Shown one piece after another: positions 22,636-36,600 of a DNA stretch of 64,000 nt. A program made the position numbers and the translations under genes. Where the stretch lies: NCBI GenBank assembly GCA_007449985.2, contig VIIQ02000100.1, positions 310,001 through 374,000 on the forward strand, read 5' to 3'. Source of the DNA: Desmodesmus armatus (taxonomy: Eukaryota > Chlorophyta > Chlorophyceae > Sphaeropleales > Scenedesmaceae). The notes beneath the pieces are model-generated. The model ran no database searches, was not told the DNA's origin, and saw nothing but the letters and a program-made list of their open reading frames with translations. Position 1 is the first letter of the stretch. Each line of letters starts with the position of its first letter.

Positions 22636-25600
22636 GCGCTGCGCGCAGCTTGACTGGAGGCTGCAGCGGCGGCAGCAGCAGTTGCAGCAGCGACAATGGC
22701 AGCAGCAGTGGCAGCAGCAGCAGCGGTTACGCATGCTGGTCCCCGACGCCAGCAGTGGGTGGCAGCTGCAGGAGCAGTGGCCAGCTTGCAGCTGGGTGGG
22801 GGTTGGGCTGTGTGTTTGTGTGTGTGCCAAACTTGTGCACCGTATGTGTATGTACAGTGTGATTGACAGACAGTGTGGTATGGGGCTGAGAGGCTTGGAC
22901 TTGTGACGGGGTGGGTGGTGTGGCTGCTGATGTGTGGTGCATTGTTAAAGTGTTTTTGGTCACCTGATCTGTTGTTGGTCCGCAGTTTGCATGGCAGCGG
23001 CTTTAATTGAACCGGGGTTTGACCCAGCTGCAGCCGTCGGGTATGCAGCAGTGGGTTTGGTTGGTTGGGTGGCAGCATTTCTCCAGGGGCATGCGGCAAG
23101 CATAGCATGCTACAGCACAGGCGGATGTCCTTACATGCGTGGCTTTGTTGCAGCCAAGCCGCCTTGTGCTTCCTTGGCCTGGTCTTTGGTGGGGGTCAGT
23201 GTGCTCGTTCGGCCTGCAGTGGTGCCTCCCCTTCAAATGTTTTTCCAGTGTACAGCTGTTGCTGGTCATCTGTGGCAGCCAAACGGGAGTGAATCCGTGC
23301 GCCCGGGCTGATGCAGCGAGCGCACCCTGCGTTGCCGCGTCAGTGTTGCGTACAGCTAGCTAGGCTTGGCACGTCCCCACCATCTGAGGGAATGCAGTGT
23401 TAGGGCGGTGGGGCTGGGGTTGGGGCAGGTGTGCCGGAGTGCCTGTCTGGGCGCCTGCAGAGAGAGTGTGCAGCGACATGATTGTGGCTGCTGTGAGTTG
23501 TGTCCCGTGTCACCCTAGCTAGCTACTATCCGCCCCCCCCCCCTTATCGTGTCAGCAGCTACTACTCACATGGCAGTGCTAGTGCCCGTGCGTGGAGCAC
23601 ACACACCATGCACACGCCCTCATGGGCCCATAGCGCAGAAGTTGTGCAGTACTGATGTTGGTGTTGTGGCCTGGGGATAGGCTGTGGGGCCTGATGCGCA
23701 TCAGCTTGTGTTCCCGGGCTCCTAGCCGGAGCAGCTGTCATTACAACCGGTGTGCTAGGCACGCCACGTGCTGGTTGACGCAGGGAGTTCAATCAGTCAG
23801 CAAGTGTGTTGGAGTGTGTTCTGGGGCTAGTTGGCAAGGAAGCAGGCAGTTTGGTCGTCATGTCGGGCATCAGCACTTCATGTGAGGGCTGTCCCCAACA
23901 TCCCTCCAGGCTATCCAGCGGGTACATGCTGTATGTTGCGTACTGATGTGTTTCACGTGCGAGACCACCTCAGGCTGTATGCCTGTGCAGGCAGGGTGTA
24001 TGCAGCATGGGGATTGCTTGTTTGGTTTGTGTCAGTGTGTCAACACATGTTTGAACCGGAAAGTACACGAGCAATCAAGCATGGGTGCGGTGCAGCATGA
24101 GCGTCAGGCCTAGCAAAGTGTGCAGGCTGGTCCTAGCTAGTGTGCAGTTGCTGAGCGGGTGGGTGGCAAGGGATGGCAGGGTGGCTGCTGACTGACGGGA
24201 TGTTTCTTTCTGTGTTGGCAGGGGCAGCAAGGTGTGCCGAGGCTGCACAGACACATCATGCATTGTGACTGCACTCACCGGAGTGCTTCGGTCCCTCCTC
24301 CCTGGCTCCTTGATTGTTTGCTGGTGTTTCTGTTTTACGAGACGTAACAGGTTTTGGGGCCCGGCCCCGCTCACAACTTGTGCTTGCCCGCTTGGCGTGG
24401 GGGTTGCTGACCGGCACGCTCTGAAGGGTCTTGCGTATGTAGGCTGGTTACCACGAGCTTGTGCAGCTGCAGCAGCTGCTGGGGTTTCCTGTCTTCTTTT
24501 CCTCCCCTCCCCTTGGGGGTATATTTGCGGCCTTTGCTTGCTGGCAATGGCAGCTGTGACTGTTCAGCCGAATCCGCTGACTCACACACATGTACATGAA
24601 GCTGATGTGCCGGCATGCAGCCGAATGCGTTGCGGAGCACCGTGTTGATGGTGACTGTGCTGGTGAGGACACCACAGCCACACTCTGCTGTGTCGTCCTG
24701 GCCTCAGCTCAGCCAGGCCGCTGCTGGGATTCGTGGGCATGCAGGCCCTCTGCGGCCATTGCTTTGACTGCCTGGGTTGCCATGTGTGTCTTGTTTGCTG
24801 CGTGTGTGATGCACGCCTGACTGCCCAGCCCTTTTTGACCGAGACTGCACATTTGATATGGGGAGGGTGGGGTGCCTGGGCCTGCATTTTTGTTTGGCAG
24901 ACCGCATTGCACTGCAGCACAGCATTGCGTTCTCTGGCATGGTTTCTTTCGCAGCGTCTTGCTGATACTGTCACATTTGTTTGCGGTTGTTCCAGTAGAC
25001 TGAGATGCTGGTAACTGAAGGACGGCTTTACCTTATGCAGGACAGACGGCTTGCCGTTGCACAGTCGAACACAGATGATATCAGCATGTAACAGCCACGT
25101 CTTCATCACCGCGTTGCTTCGTCAGGAACACACCACTATCGCAACCTTGATTGCGTCACGGCGTGTTTGCCATGTGCGCCGGCAACAAAACCTTGTGTTT
25201 GGCTGCAGCCTCTGCAATCTTACTACAACCAAGGCCTGCGTTTGGCGCTCGTCTACAACATGCTTGATTAGACGTCCCAGGCTCCTCATCAAAGTGCTCT
25301 TGGTAGAATCAAGTAAAGCACCATGCAAGCGTAGGTGGGACTGCTATCATTGAGTGCTGGTGTTTGTGCACTCGGCAACCCAAGGGGCGGAGGATCGCAT
25401 GTCTCCCGGGCAGCTTGTCCAGCCTGGGTGAGCCAGTAGTGTTGCAAGAGTTTCCAACGCCAGTAGTCGCTGATGATCAGCGGCACTTGGGCGACTCTGG
25501 CAGGACGATTTGCCAATGAGATTTACAAACAACCCGGCACACAGCATGCAGCCAGCGCCCATAACATCCTTCTACATCCACCATTGGTATGGTGCACCAT

Positions 25601-27059
25601 GCCGTACCTTCTATGCAACGTCCCGCTGGAGCATAGCCCAACTGATGCGCCCCCCGCTCCAAAGCTCTCTCTTGCTGAGCCGTCTCTGTGTCAAGCAACC
25701 ACAGGCTTGGCATGACTGCCTCTGCCAAGTGTAGCAGGCAAGGTGGCCCACACACCAGTGACAGAATCATAGCAGCATGTGTTGCAGGTGGAATAGCTTG
25801 CATCACGGGAAGCAGCATGCACCCCTGTCTTTGACCCAAACACCACAAAAAACCACAACAGCTTGCGCACAACCATAGGATGCATGGGAGTGGATGTCTC
25901 GCAAGGAAGGTGTGTAAAAGGCTTCAGCCACGCAAACAGACAGCTAGGCGAACATGCACGACATGCCAAAGAAACAACCTGATGAGCAAGGGTGCAATCG
26001 CTTGCTCTGCAGAAACTGCGACCCAACCATTCACGGCCTACACGCGGCAGGAACAACACATGAGGATACCTCTACCACAACAAGTGACACACTGATCACA
26101 CAACAGCAGGCCATGCACCATGAAATATCTCCATTACGCCACAAGTACACAGTCACAGCACCACACCAGCTTGCATGGATGGTGATAGCCTCCATGATTA
26201 GGCCCAATGTTGCTCCTACTACTGACTTGTATGGGGTCAAAGGCAAGCCGCAGCCTGACGGTCAGGCTGACCAGCCTTGCAGGAACCATCAGATGCAGCT
26301 CATGGGGCAATATTTCAGCACACACGACTGGCCTGCTTGCCCATGTTGTGGTGCACTTCCAGCACCTGCAGCATGCTTGCCCTGGGACTTGTGATACATC
26401 AGCACCCCTGTGGTGGCAGCTACTCCTGTGACTACTGTGCATATAGGATGTGGTGTCTGCGCATGCAGCATGTACTATGCATGCCGAACAAAGCTGCTTG
26501 AGAGGGCACTTGGCCGACAGCAAGTAGTGCTTCATGCTGAAAATGCAATGCTAGCTGCTGCTGCGGTGGCATGGTGTAGGTGCCATGCGCAGCACATTCA
26601 AGGACCACTGTACTACTGTGTGCATCTGCCAGGCACAGACAGAAACCATCACACCGTGTGAAGCACAAACCACACTGCTGGCCTGGAAACCACACTTGCG
26701 ACACACCGCTGCTGACTGCTGTTGGTACAAGCAGGGAATGCGGCGCTCCCCGCGCTCCTGAACCTGCAAGCTACTACTAGGTGTGCCACAACCAAGATGC
26801 CCCCTGCAAACAGATCCATGGCCCCTTCACCCTTGCCCGTCCATCACTGGCATGCACAATCAAGGGATCACACCATGTCCACACCGGCTGAAGCAAATTG
26901 TCAGACCTGGCAAGCGCTGTCTATGTCCTCACAAGCGACCTTCTGTGACAAGTCCTCCCTGCGAGAAGCCTCCGATCCCTGCCTGCTGGAATCTGGGCTG
27001 TAACCATACGAGAAGCCGCCACCCCCTCCCTCCTGGGACCTGTAATGCCTTCACACGTC
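22636..27059. other. Intergenic/UTR stretch, no supportable gene
   Basis: About 4.4 kb between the HAC stop codon and the last exon of the minus-strand coiled-coil gene, so it should hold two converging 3' UTRs. Open frames here are short and of TG/CA-biased composition without family resemblance. A 10-base C run lies at 23532. 25205-25230 resembles 53846-53871 (about 24 of 26 bases). Confidence 0.6.
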
Positions 27060-30000
27060 TCAGCGCAGGAAGTGGCCCACTAGAGGCAGGGCTCCCAGTG
27101 CCCTCACCAAACCACCACCATCACTGGCACCAGAAGCCTCCTGGCCTGCAGCAACCGCCTGTGCTGAGCTGGCATCGCCTGCATCAGCGCCGCTGGCTGT
27201 GGCAGCTGCTTGTGCTGATGTGACCGACTCCTCTGCCTCCCACTGCTGTTGCTGTGTTGAGATGACCTGCATGAGGCGCTGCTGCAGCTGCTGTTGGCGT
27301 TGCTGGGCGCCCTGCATCTCCTGCAGTGTTGTGAAAGCAGGAGTGTACGGCGTCATTGCGCGTCTCAATGTGCCAAAGTGAAAGCAGGAACGTGGGAGGT
27401 GGCGGGACATGCAGCCCTATGCCCACATGGCGAGTCTGATAAAGCTTTTGTAGGCGTGCACAGTCCAATGCTGACGCAATGTCATGACAGGCCACAATGC
27501 CCGTGACCCCGGGCCTAACCAGCCATGCTGTGTCATTTGCTGACAGCCCGCGAACCCACCCGAAGTGTGATGAAGATGCGTGCAAGCTCTGCAGCCTGTG
27601 CTGCCTTCTCATCCTTCAGGGAGTTCACCAGCTCCGCCTGCTGCTGGTGCCGCTGCTCCAGCTTTGCGGCGTGCTGCATGAGCTGCTTGTTCATGCTGAT
27701 CAGCCGGCCACCCTGCACAAGAAGGCGGGAAGACAAAGGAATCGGTCTTGCTGCAGATATCCTGAGACACGTGTGGGTATGCTAAGACACCTTTTATCCA
27801 CCCACTCAATCCAATGTGTAAAGTACCGCCCGGCAGTGAAAGTGTCCACTTGTAACAATCTCCCCCCATTCTGCAAAAGGCAACATGGCGCAAAACTGTG
27901 TGAGATACGCTGAGAAAGCTGCAGCAGCAAGCCTGCGCCAGGGGCCTAGAGCTCCGTTCGACCCAGCTGGCATGGCGTATCGTGCTGTGCAGTGCTAGGT
28001 TAAAGGCTTGTCAGGGCGGTGAACAGCGCCTAGGCACTTCGGCGCCCCTACATACTTGTGACAGGGGGTAGGCCACTGATGTGTGTGGTGGTGCGGTGGT
28101 GAGCTATACTTCCTATACCTGTTGCCTTCACCCTCTCCGCCCCTACGCCGCCACATACCAGGCTGCTTGCACACCAGCCTGCTAATACATGTCATAGTAC
28201 TCATGACATCGGGTGCACAGACGTAGGTGAACCACCATGTGGGGATGCGTGCAGCTGCGATGCCACCACCCACAGCGACATGTCCCAAACATTACGCTGC
28301 CACACCATAAACCCCGCCAGCACCCCCTCACCTGTGCATGGGCGTCACGCAGCTGCTGCTGCAGGACAGTGTTGCTGGCGGCCACGGCTGAGCCATGCTG
28401 CTCTGCTGCCGCCAGCTGGGCCTCCAGCGCAGCAACCCTTGCAGACGCTTCCTGCAGCTGCACATGGCTCTGTGCTGACGCAGCGCTGGTGGCCGCGAGT
28501 GCTGAGGCCCTAGCAGCTTCAGCGATAGAGTTTGCTGCCTGCAGTTGCTCTGTCAGCTGCTTGTTGCTGTCCAGGGCCTCTCCCAGCCGCCCTTCTGCTG
28601 CCACGAGCTTCTCCTGCACTTGTGTCAGCTGCTGGAGTGTGTCCTGCAGCTGTGTTTGTGATGCTGCTGCTGCTGCTGCTGCATCGTCTGTGGGTGGTGT
28701 AGGGCCCGCATGTGAGGCTGTCTCCTGCTGCTGTAACATCTGCTCTTTGAGCTCTTCTCTCTCCATTGTGACGATGCGTAGCTGCTTTTTGAGTGTGTCC
28801 TTTTGCTGCAGGATTTCCTCTGCTTGCTGCCTCTGCTGCACCAGCTGTGCTGACACCTCCTGCACCTGCTGCTGCAGCTGGGCGTAGGCCTGGAGGGTCA
28901 TGGCGTCCACGCCAGCTGCTGTGGGCGTGTTGGGCCGTGAGGCGGCCAGGCGTTGGGCTGTCTGCTGCTGCAGGAGAAGGTCGAGGTGGCGCTCGGCCAT
29001 GTCCTCTAGGAACTGGTTGCAGGCCAACAGCAGGGCCTGCTGGTCCCCTAGCTCAGCCTTGATCAGCGGCAGCTGCTGGGCCACCTGGGAAGAAGGGGTG
29101 GGATCGTGCAGGACAGGTAGTGAGAGCAGGAAGTGAGGCGAGCGGGGGAGTGCTGGCATGAGACTGTCTATCCATGTCTATGCAAGAGCTGCTGTGTGTT
29201 GACACACAGAAGGCAGGAGAGCATTGCATCCAACCACAAAATCAAGCATGTTGTGCATATATACATGCAGACATGTGCTGTTGCAGCCGTTTGCGCCTTA
29301 GGAGCACAGATGATGGCGTTGCAGTAGCCCACCACCCGACATCGTTAGCTACTGCACAGTCACCCTCTGTGCCCCTAGGCGCATATGGCTGCAACAGCAC
29401 ATGTCTCTGGGCACAACATCTCCAGCTCATCTATCACAAAGCAGACACCTCCCCTGCATGACTAACAGCCAGTGTGCTAGCCAAGCAGGCCCCAGCCTTC
29501 AAGCAGCCTTTACTGAAGCAGCAGTACTCACTTCCTCAAAGTCATCTAGCTGCTGGTCCATGTATTCACGCTGCTGCTCGTCAAGCGACTGGTGTGCGTC
29601 CGCAGTGTATGAGCCCACCACCATGGGCTGCATGTCAAGGCCTGGGAAAGGGTGCGCCACCGAGTCAGCAGGTGGCGTGTGGTTGCTGCTGGAAACAGCT
29701 GCTGCGGTCTGTGTTGCTGCTTCTCCATGTCCCAAGTGTCCTCGTGCAAGCACTGCACAGATTTCAAGAGGGCCAGCGGTGCAAGCATGTGAAGTTCTCA
29801 AGGACGCTAGTGATTGCCCACTCAACCAGCTGCTGAGCAATGTTGGAGCAGCTAACACGCAACAGTAGCTCACCTGCGTTGCTTTTGGGACGCCAGGTGA
29901 CAGGTGTAAAAGCTGTGGGCCTGCAGGCAGCCACAGAAGGCCCAGGAACAACACAGGTCAGAACGGCGGGAGAGGTAGTTGATGGTGCCCAGAAACAGCC

Positions 30001-30084
30001 AGGGCAAGTGGATGCACAGCAGGTGCAGAGCTTGTCACCACTTGTGTCTTTTACACTCACAGAGCCCAAGTGCCTTCGGTACAT
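27060..30084 (-). CDS. Coiled-coil protein of unknown function
   Basis: Not recognised. Exons on the minus strand: 30084-29874, 29752-29532, 29084-28332, 27712-27560, 27320-27060; GT-AG, phases agree, about 532 residues. The first exon is the least certain. Seen: a short leader with four Cys close together (LCTCCASTCPGC); a Pro/Ala-rich stretch; QREYMDQQLDDFEEVAQQLP starting a long helical region of roughly 300 residues rich in Gln, Ala, Glu and Lys (QQQVQEVSAQLVQQRQQAEE, LKKQLRIVTMEREELKEQML, then QLISMNKQ-type heptads); and an Ala/Gly/Ser-rich tail ending ALGALPLVGHFLR. Coiled-coil character is seen from heptad spacing; a golgin, centrosomal or nucleoporin-like role is possible but unsupported. 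It shares a 583-bp divergent promoter region with RAD54. Confidence 0.7.
27822..27867 (+). mobile_element. Diverged relative of the 56-nt insertion found at 56709
   Basis: Inside the intron between exons 3 and 4 of the coiled-coil gene (plus-strand orientation). It matches 56713-56759 over roughly 46 bases (AGTACCGC, GTGAAAGT, TCCACTTGTAACAA, CTCCCCCC) with about five differences. No clear A tail or flanking duplication is left. Confidence 0.5.
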
Positions 30085-30667
30085 GGTCTTCCCAGCCTAG
30101 CAGGAGCCTTGATGGTTGCTGTTGACCTGCTCTGGCTCTGCTGTGCGCCTCCACATGCGCTTCTCCCGTACCGACACAGTCTCTGGTTACAAAGATGCAT
30201 AATGAAAGTGCCTCGAGCCCTTTTTGCTAGTGATGAGCAAGCTTTGACTATGCTCGCGTTTCGGTAATGGGCAGTGTGCTGTCTTGGAGCGGGCACAACT
30301 TGGTTATGAAAGCATGGCAGTTAATCTCCTGGCATGCTCCACCTGCAAGTCTTGAGCCCTCCAGGACCGAAACGCTCGCATGAGGTTAGTCATCGTCAAA
30401 CTTTGAGGCTTACTAAACCTTGAAAAGTATTGTTGGGATTGGTTTTCATCGCCCAAAGCTGGAGCTGCGTTGCAATGCCATCCAGCGACGCTATTCTAGT
30501 CAGCTGTTGCCAGTGGTTTTTAATTCAAATGCCGTGCATGCTGTGCTGCGACGCATTGTCGACTGGCATCCCACGTTTGCTATCTTGAATTCAAGTAGTA
30601 GTGCAGCGTCAGCACGCATCGAGCGCAGCTCAGCATAGGGCGCAGCACAGCAGCAGCTAACAGCACC
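30085..30667. promoter_or_regulatory. RAD54: Probable divergent promoter, coiled-coil gene and RAD54
   Basis: The 583 bp between two head-to-head start codons. Composition is less TG/CA-biased than introns nearby. It contains a 10-bp inverted repeat, GCGTTTCGGT at 30256-30265 and ACCGAAACGC at 30366-30375. No canonical TATA box or E2F site was seen. Regulatory role is inferred from position. Confidence 0.4.
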
Positions 30668-33600
30668 ATGGAAGCAGATGATCCTGTTGCAAGACGCGAG
30701 GCAAACGTGCAGGCTCTGTTGACAAACAAGTGGGTCAGAATCCATCACAAGCACACACGCCAGCAGCTGCCCCTGTAGTGCATGCTGCACAGATTGCCAA
30801 GGACCACACGCACGCACTGTACAGCAGTTGCCTGCATTCTCATCTTTAACCACTCTCCCCTGCAGCCTACAAGTCCAACGGCAGCCTTTACTCTCCAAAT
30901 ACCTGAGCATAAAGGAAGGCGAGCAGGTCCTGCGCCGGCAGTTCAGGTCCCCAGCACCTGGAGCACCAGCTCAGTCGGACGTGAGTGCAGCCAAAACTGC
31001 CTCGCACGTGCATGTGCATGGGATGCTGTGGCATGATGCATGCTGTTGGTTTGCACTGTTGGACAGCCAGCAAGCTGAAGCAGCTGATGCATTAGGCAAA
31101 CAGTCTGCCCAGGACAGTGCACCACATGGGGCCAAACAACACCCTGCGCTGGAGCTGCATAGCTCTCCCCCCTCTTTGCCCCCCCCTCTCCTCCTCCACA
31201 CACTGCATCACTCCCTTGCTGTCTTGTTCACCTCCTCAAACCCCACACTGCACAGGCCCTGCGAAAAAGGCTCTTGGCCCGAAAGCACTTCATTCCATGG
31301 GGTGCCTCAAAGCCGTTTGTGCACCCTGCACTGCCAGCCACAGCGCAGCAGCAGCTCGCCACTCAGCCACTGCAGCCAGCGCTTGCGCAGCAGCAACCTG
31401 CCGTTGAACCGCTGCCGCCTGGCATTGAGCCCCTGGTCCTGTGGGAACCTCCAACTGCAGCAGAAGCAGCAGCAGGTTCAGATGTCGAGAAGGCAGTAGA
31501 GGTAGGTGCAGCACACAGGTGGTGTGTACTGTAATGGTGTACTTAGAGTGTAGGAAGGTGCTTCACACTTTTGGTACTGAGAGTGTTGTGTGGAGTTTTA
31601 CCAAAACCCGTTCCCAAGTGGCTTTTGCCAAGCACCTGTGTGTGAGTGGTGGTGGTGGTGGTGGTGGGGGGGGGGGGGGGGGAGGGGGCATCAATTGTGG
31701 TTGATGTGCGTGACATGCAGGCTTGTGATGTAAGTGCATTACTGTATTGGGATCTGGCACACACAGCATGGTTCTGATGCAGCCACACTGTGAAGCACAA
31801 TAGAGGTTGGGGGCTTTGCAGCATGGGCTGCACTCCTGTGCTTGTGATCCACCTTCCCCTCACTCTCCCCGTCCCCCTCTCTCCCCCTTGCTCTCCTTAC
31901 CCCCCTCGCTTTTGCTTCGACTCTCTCACCCTTTGCCTTCCCCCCTACCGCGCCCGTTCTCACTCCCTTCCCCCATGCTCAGCGCCGTGCTGACATGTCC
32001 TGCATGTTTTGCTGCTGCGCCGCCGCCCTGCAGGTTGACCCCATGTTGACCCGGTGGTTGCGGCCGCACCAGCGTGAGGGGGTGCAGTTCATGTTTGACT
32101 GTGTGTGTGGGCTGAGGCTGCAGGGCGGACAGGGTGAGCGGCAGCAGTGGCACACAAACCTGTCGGCATGTGCTGTATGCTTAGCAAACACATCTTCAAT
32201 GCATTGTTTATGTTTGCAGTGTGTTCAATTTTAATGTCAAGTGCATAGTTGGGTGATGCATGTGCAGCTGTGGGGCGTGTGTGGGTGTCGCGCTGGGTTG
32301 GATTGGAGTGCAGAAGGTCGTACCAGCCTACAGTCAACACTGCAGCTGCCGCGTCCTGCAGCCTTGACTACACAGACACAGCTGGTACAGCAGTCCTGCT
32401 TGCAGTTGGGTCACCGTGGCACCAACCCCTGCTGACTGTGCTGTGCCGTGCTGTGATGTGCTGTGCCCGCCGCATGCCTTGCCTTGCAGGCTGCATTCTG
32501 GCTGATGACATGGTGAGTCATCAGGCTGCGGTTGGGGCTGAGCCAGCCCAGCAGGCGTTCAAGTTGTGTGTGCGTTGTGTGTATCATGTTGCTGGCTGCT
32601 GCTGAGGATGGGACCCCTACTGTACTGCTTTGTACTGTACATGTAGTGCACTGTGATGCAGAACACTGTACTGTACAGTGAACACTCTGCAGTACAGTGC
32701 AGAATGCACAGTACTACAGGGTGTTCATGCAGCACCACCCTCATGCTGCATAGGGTTGCGTAGTGCTCACCCTGCAGCTGTGGTCAAAGGCTAGCCCAGC
32801 ATGCCGACACACTGCCTGCCTGCCTGCCTGCCTGAATGCTCACCTGCCAGCCTGCCTTGCACTAAAGTCTGGCATCACTCTGCCGACACGCTTCTATACG
32901 GCAGCCATCACCCCCTCCGACCCGTCTCATGTCCCCATGCATGCCTTCGCTGCCCTGCCCCGCCCCTCGTCCTCCTTGCCTTCTGCCTCCTTGCTACCCC
33001 CAGGGTTTGGGCAAGACCCTCCAGGGCATTACGTTGATGTGGACACTGCTGCAGCAGGGGTCTGCAGCACTGGGGGGTGTGCCCATTGCGCGGCGGGCGC
33101 TGATCGTGTGCCCCACCTCGCTCGTGAGCAACTGGGCCTCTGAGTGCGACAAGTGGCTGCAAGGGCGCTGCAGGTGGGGGGGGTGCGGGTTGGTGGTGGT
33201 GGTAGGGGTGCTGGTTGGTGGACTGGGGCACTGGTGTTCACGATAGGTGGTGGTGGTGGTGCTCAGGGCCCTGTCATGCACTGTGAACTTGGGTGATGCT
33301 GTCTGTTTGGCCGACCTATAGATCCACAACAACAGCTTCTGCAATCTTCCCCCCGCCCACCTACCCGCAAAAAAACGACAGGTGGGTGGGCGGGGGGGGG
33401 GGGGGGGGGCATGCTCACCCCTCTCTGTCCAACACAGCCAGTAGTGCTGTGTGATTAGTGACGCATCCCCTCATTCCCTGATCAAATCCTCATGAGCGGT
33501 GTGCTCGTGTGTGACCGACCGTGCTGTCTGACTCTCCCCTCCCTCCCCTACCTCTCCCCCTGCCCCCCTCCGCCTCCCCCTATCCCCCCCCCCCAGGACG

Positions 33601-36600
33601 TTGCCTTTGTGTGAGAGCAGCAGGGAGGATGTGGTGGATGCGATCAGCACGTTTGTGCAGCCTCCCCGCTACGGCCAGGCCCCCTACCACTGCCTCATCA
33701 TCAGCTATGAGACCTTCAGGCTGCATGCAGCTAGCCTGGCGGTGCCGGGTGCTTGCGACCTGCTCATTTGTGATGAGGTAAGGCACAGCTTGATTGGATG
33801 TTTTTTAGTTGTTGGACAAGTTTGAAAAGGATTTGTAAACTCCCTGTCTACATGTGCTGGCGCCATGACTGTCCCAGTGGCCACGCACCGGTGAACACGC
33901 CTGAAGCTGCGATGTGTGCTGCGTCCAAGCAGTACTGTTTGCAGTTGCGCTGCGCGTCCCGTCCAAGCCGTGCTGTGCTGTGCTGTGCTATGCTGTGCTG
34001 TGCGGACACTTGGTGTGCGCCGTTGTGCCATGCTGTGCAGGCCCACCGCTTGAAGAATGATGCTACCCTGACCAACCGTGCCCTGGACAGCCTGCCCTGC
34101 AAGCGCCGGGTGCTGCTGTCAGGGACGCCAATGCAGAACCACCTTGATGAGGTGAGGCTGGCTAGCTGGCTCAGTGACTGCCTGGCTGTCTGGCTCACCA
34201 ATGCTTCATTTGCAGTTTGTGGGGTGCGCCCATCCTTCTTCCTGCTGCCAAGATACTTCTGCTACAAGGGTGGTGCTGACATATTTTGACTGTGTGGGAC
34301 ATGCATGTGTACTGGTACAGTGCATCTGCGAGCTGCACCAGTATGTCGAGGCCTGTGCTGCGTGTCGCATCTGTTGTGCCTGCAGTTCTACGCCATGGTG
34401 GACTTCTGCAACCCGGGCTGCCTGGGGACACCCGCTGAGTTCCGCAAGCACTTTGAGTCACCCATCCTGGCAGGTGTGCAAACAGTGCCACTTGTTGGTC
34501 ACCCACACAGCGTAGTGTATAGTGCAGGGTGTTGAGAAAGACTGTGCCCGGTCCTTGGGACTAGCTAGCGAGCCAGCGGCTCATGAAGTCCTGTCACTTG
34601 TAGCACGCCAACCTCTCAGGGGGGGGGGGTTTGGGGCGGGCGCAATCGCCCTGAGGGCTGCCGTCTATTGCACATCAGCAGTTGATTTGCTGCGTGCAGT
34701 TCGCACCGCACACCAGCCGGCGGCATGCACCGGTAGTATAGTGTGTGCAAGCGATCTGCATGTGAACGCCTCAACCACGCGCCACCTCACCTCACCCACC
34801 CTCCTCCCTACTGACAACTCCCATGCCCGCACCCATGCCCCATCCACTGCTGTTGCTAGCCCAGCAAGCGGCTCTTGTCTCTTAGGCGCCCAAACGTGTG
34901 CGATCGCACCCTGCCCACTGTATAGTCCACCTGGGTGTTGCCGTGCTGCAGCTGGTGCTTACCAGCCCTGAACCCTTCACGCTGACTGCCAAGTCGCTGG
35001 GCCCTGGAAAGCTTGCGACTCCTCACATGCCTGCTGCTGTTTGTGCGGCTTGTGCTGCCAGGGCGTGAGCCTGGTGCTGCGCCTGAGGTGACCCAGCTGG
35101 GTGAGGAGCGTTCAACTGAGCTGTCAGCACTTGTCAACAACTTCATCCTGAGAAGGTGTGGCTGAAAATCTCACACCTTGCACTTAGGGTTCAGGGCTTT
35201 GGTGGTGCAAAGCGCGAAGCCATTGCTGCTTTTGTGCTGTTGCGAATGATACCCAGGGTGTTACACAAAGGGGGTGGACCCTGCCAAGTGCCCGCACAAC
35301 AGCACCCAGAGGGGGTCAGAGGCACAGCCGCTGTGACAGAGCACACTCTGCACTTCCGCCCCAGACTAGCCAGTACTGTGTTCAGTGCTGGGACCAACTA
35401 CATATTGACATGTGCGCATTTTGTTTGTCCTGCAGGACCAACAAGCTGCTGAGTGACCACCTGCCGCCCAAGGTGTGTGCAGGCACCGTGCTGTGGGTGT
35501 GTGGGTGTGGGCGTGTTTGACACATGTATCAAAGCCGCCCAATGCATCCCAGCATGACCGTCATATTGTGTGGGGGATGGGTCGCTCACATTTCAGTGTG
35601 GTGTATGGTGACATTGGCACAGCTGGTTCAACAGGCTGCTGGGTTGTGTAGCAAGATACCTGCCTGCCTGCTGCCAACTCCCACCAGGCGCCTGCGTGTT
35701 GGGGTCCTGCTTGCTACCTTGCTTGCTACCTTGCTTGCTGCCTTGCTTGCTGACCGAATATGCAGTGCTACATTGCCACACATGGTGCTGGTGTGCTCCT
35801 GTGTGTCAGTTGTGTCTGGAGTGTATTTTGTTCCTGCCACAGATCTTCGGAGCCGTCGCCAATGTGTTTGCCGCCTCGCTTTCTCGCGTGCTTGCTCAAT
35901 TCCTGCTGCTTCATGCTGTGCCTTCAGGTTGTCCAAGTCGTGTGCTGCAAGCTGACACCCCTGCAGCGTGCCTTGTACGAGCACTTCCTGCTGAGCAATG
36001 CCACACGCCGGCTGCTGTCGGGCAGCAAGGCTACGGGAGTGCTGAGTGCCATCACCTGCCTCAAAAAGCTGTGCAACCACCCCAAGCTCATCTACGACAC
36101 GCTGCACAGCAAAGCTCAGGTGTGTCTGTGTGCGTTTGTGGGTGTGTGTGTGTGTGTGGTGTTTAGACATGAGTTGCATCCACCAGGTACAGGCAGCGTG
36201 TGTGCGGTTGCTCCGTGCAAGCGGCTGTATAGGGCCAAGGGTCTTGTGCTTGTCGGTTGAGTTTGGCTGTACGAGATGGACTCACTGTGTATGTAGTTTG
36301 CTGTTGGTGGACATGATAGCACTGCCTGCATGTTTGCTTTAAAAGGCGGCCGTGTCAGTCGGTTGCCACCGCATTCAGCCTTTGTCGATGACCACCCAAG
36401 ATGAGTGCCCCACACCTCCACGCCCTGAACATGACACTGCCTACAATCCAACATCACATCGAGCTGATGTTTGGTCATGTGTGTGTGTGCGTGACTGCGG
36501 GTGTGCGCAGGCTGACGGCACCGTGGCGGAGGGGTTTGATGGTGTGGGTGAGATCATCCCTCCTGGGCTGTTTGACAACGGGCGTCCAGGGCGTGGTGAG

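Noticed and set aside
24232..24648. 138-codon hydrophobic frame as a membrane protein
   Set aside because: Hydrophobicity follows from T-rich codons in intergenic DNA; no conserved pattern.
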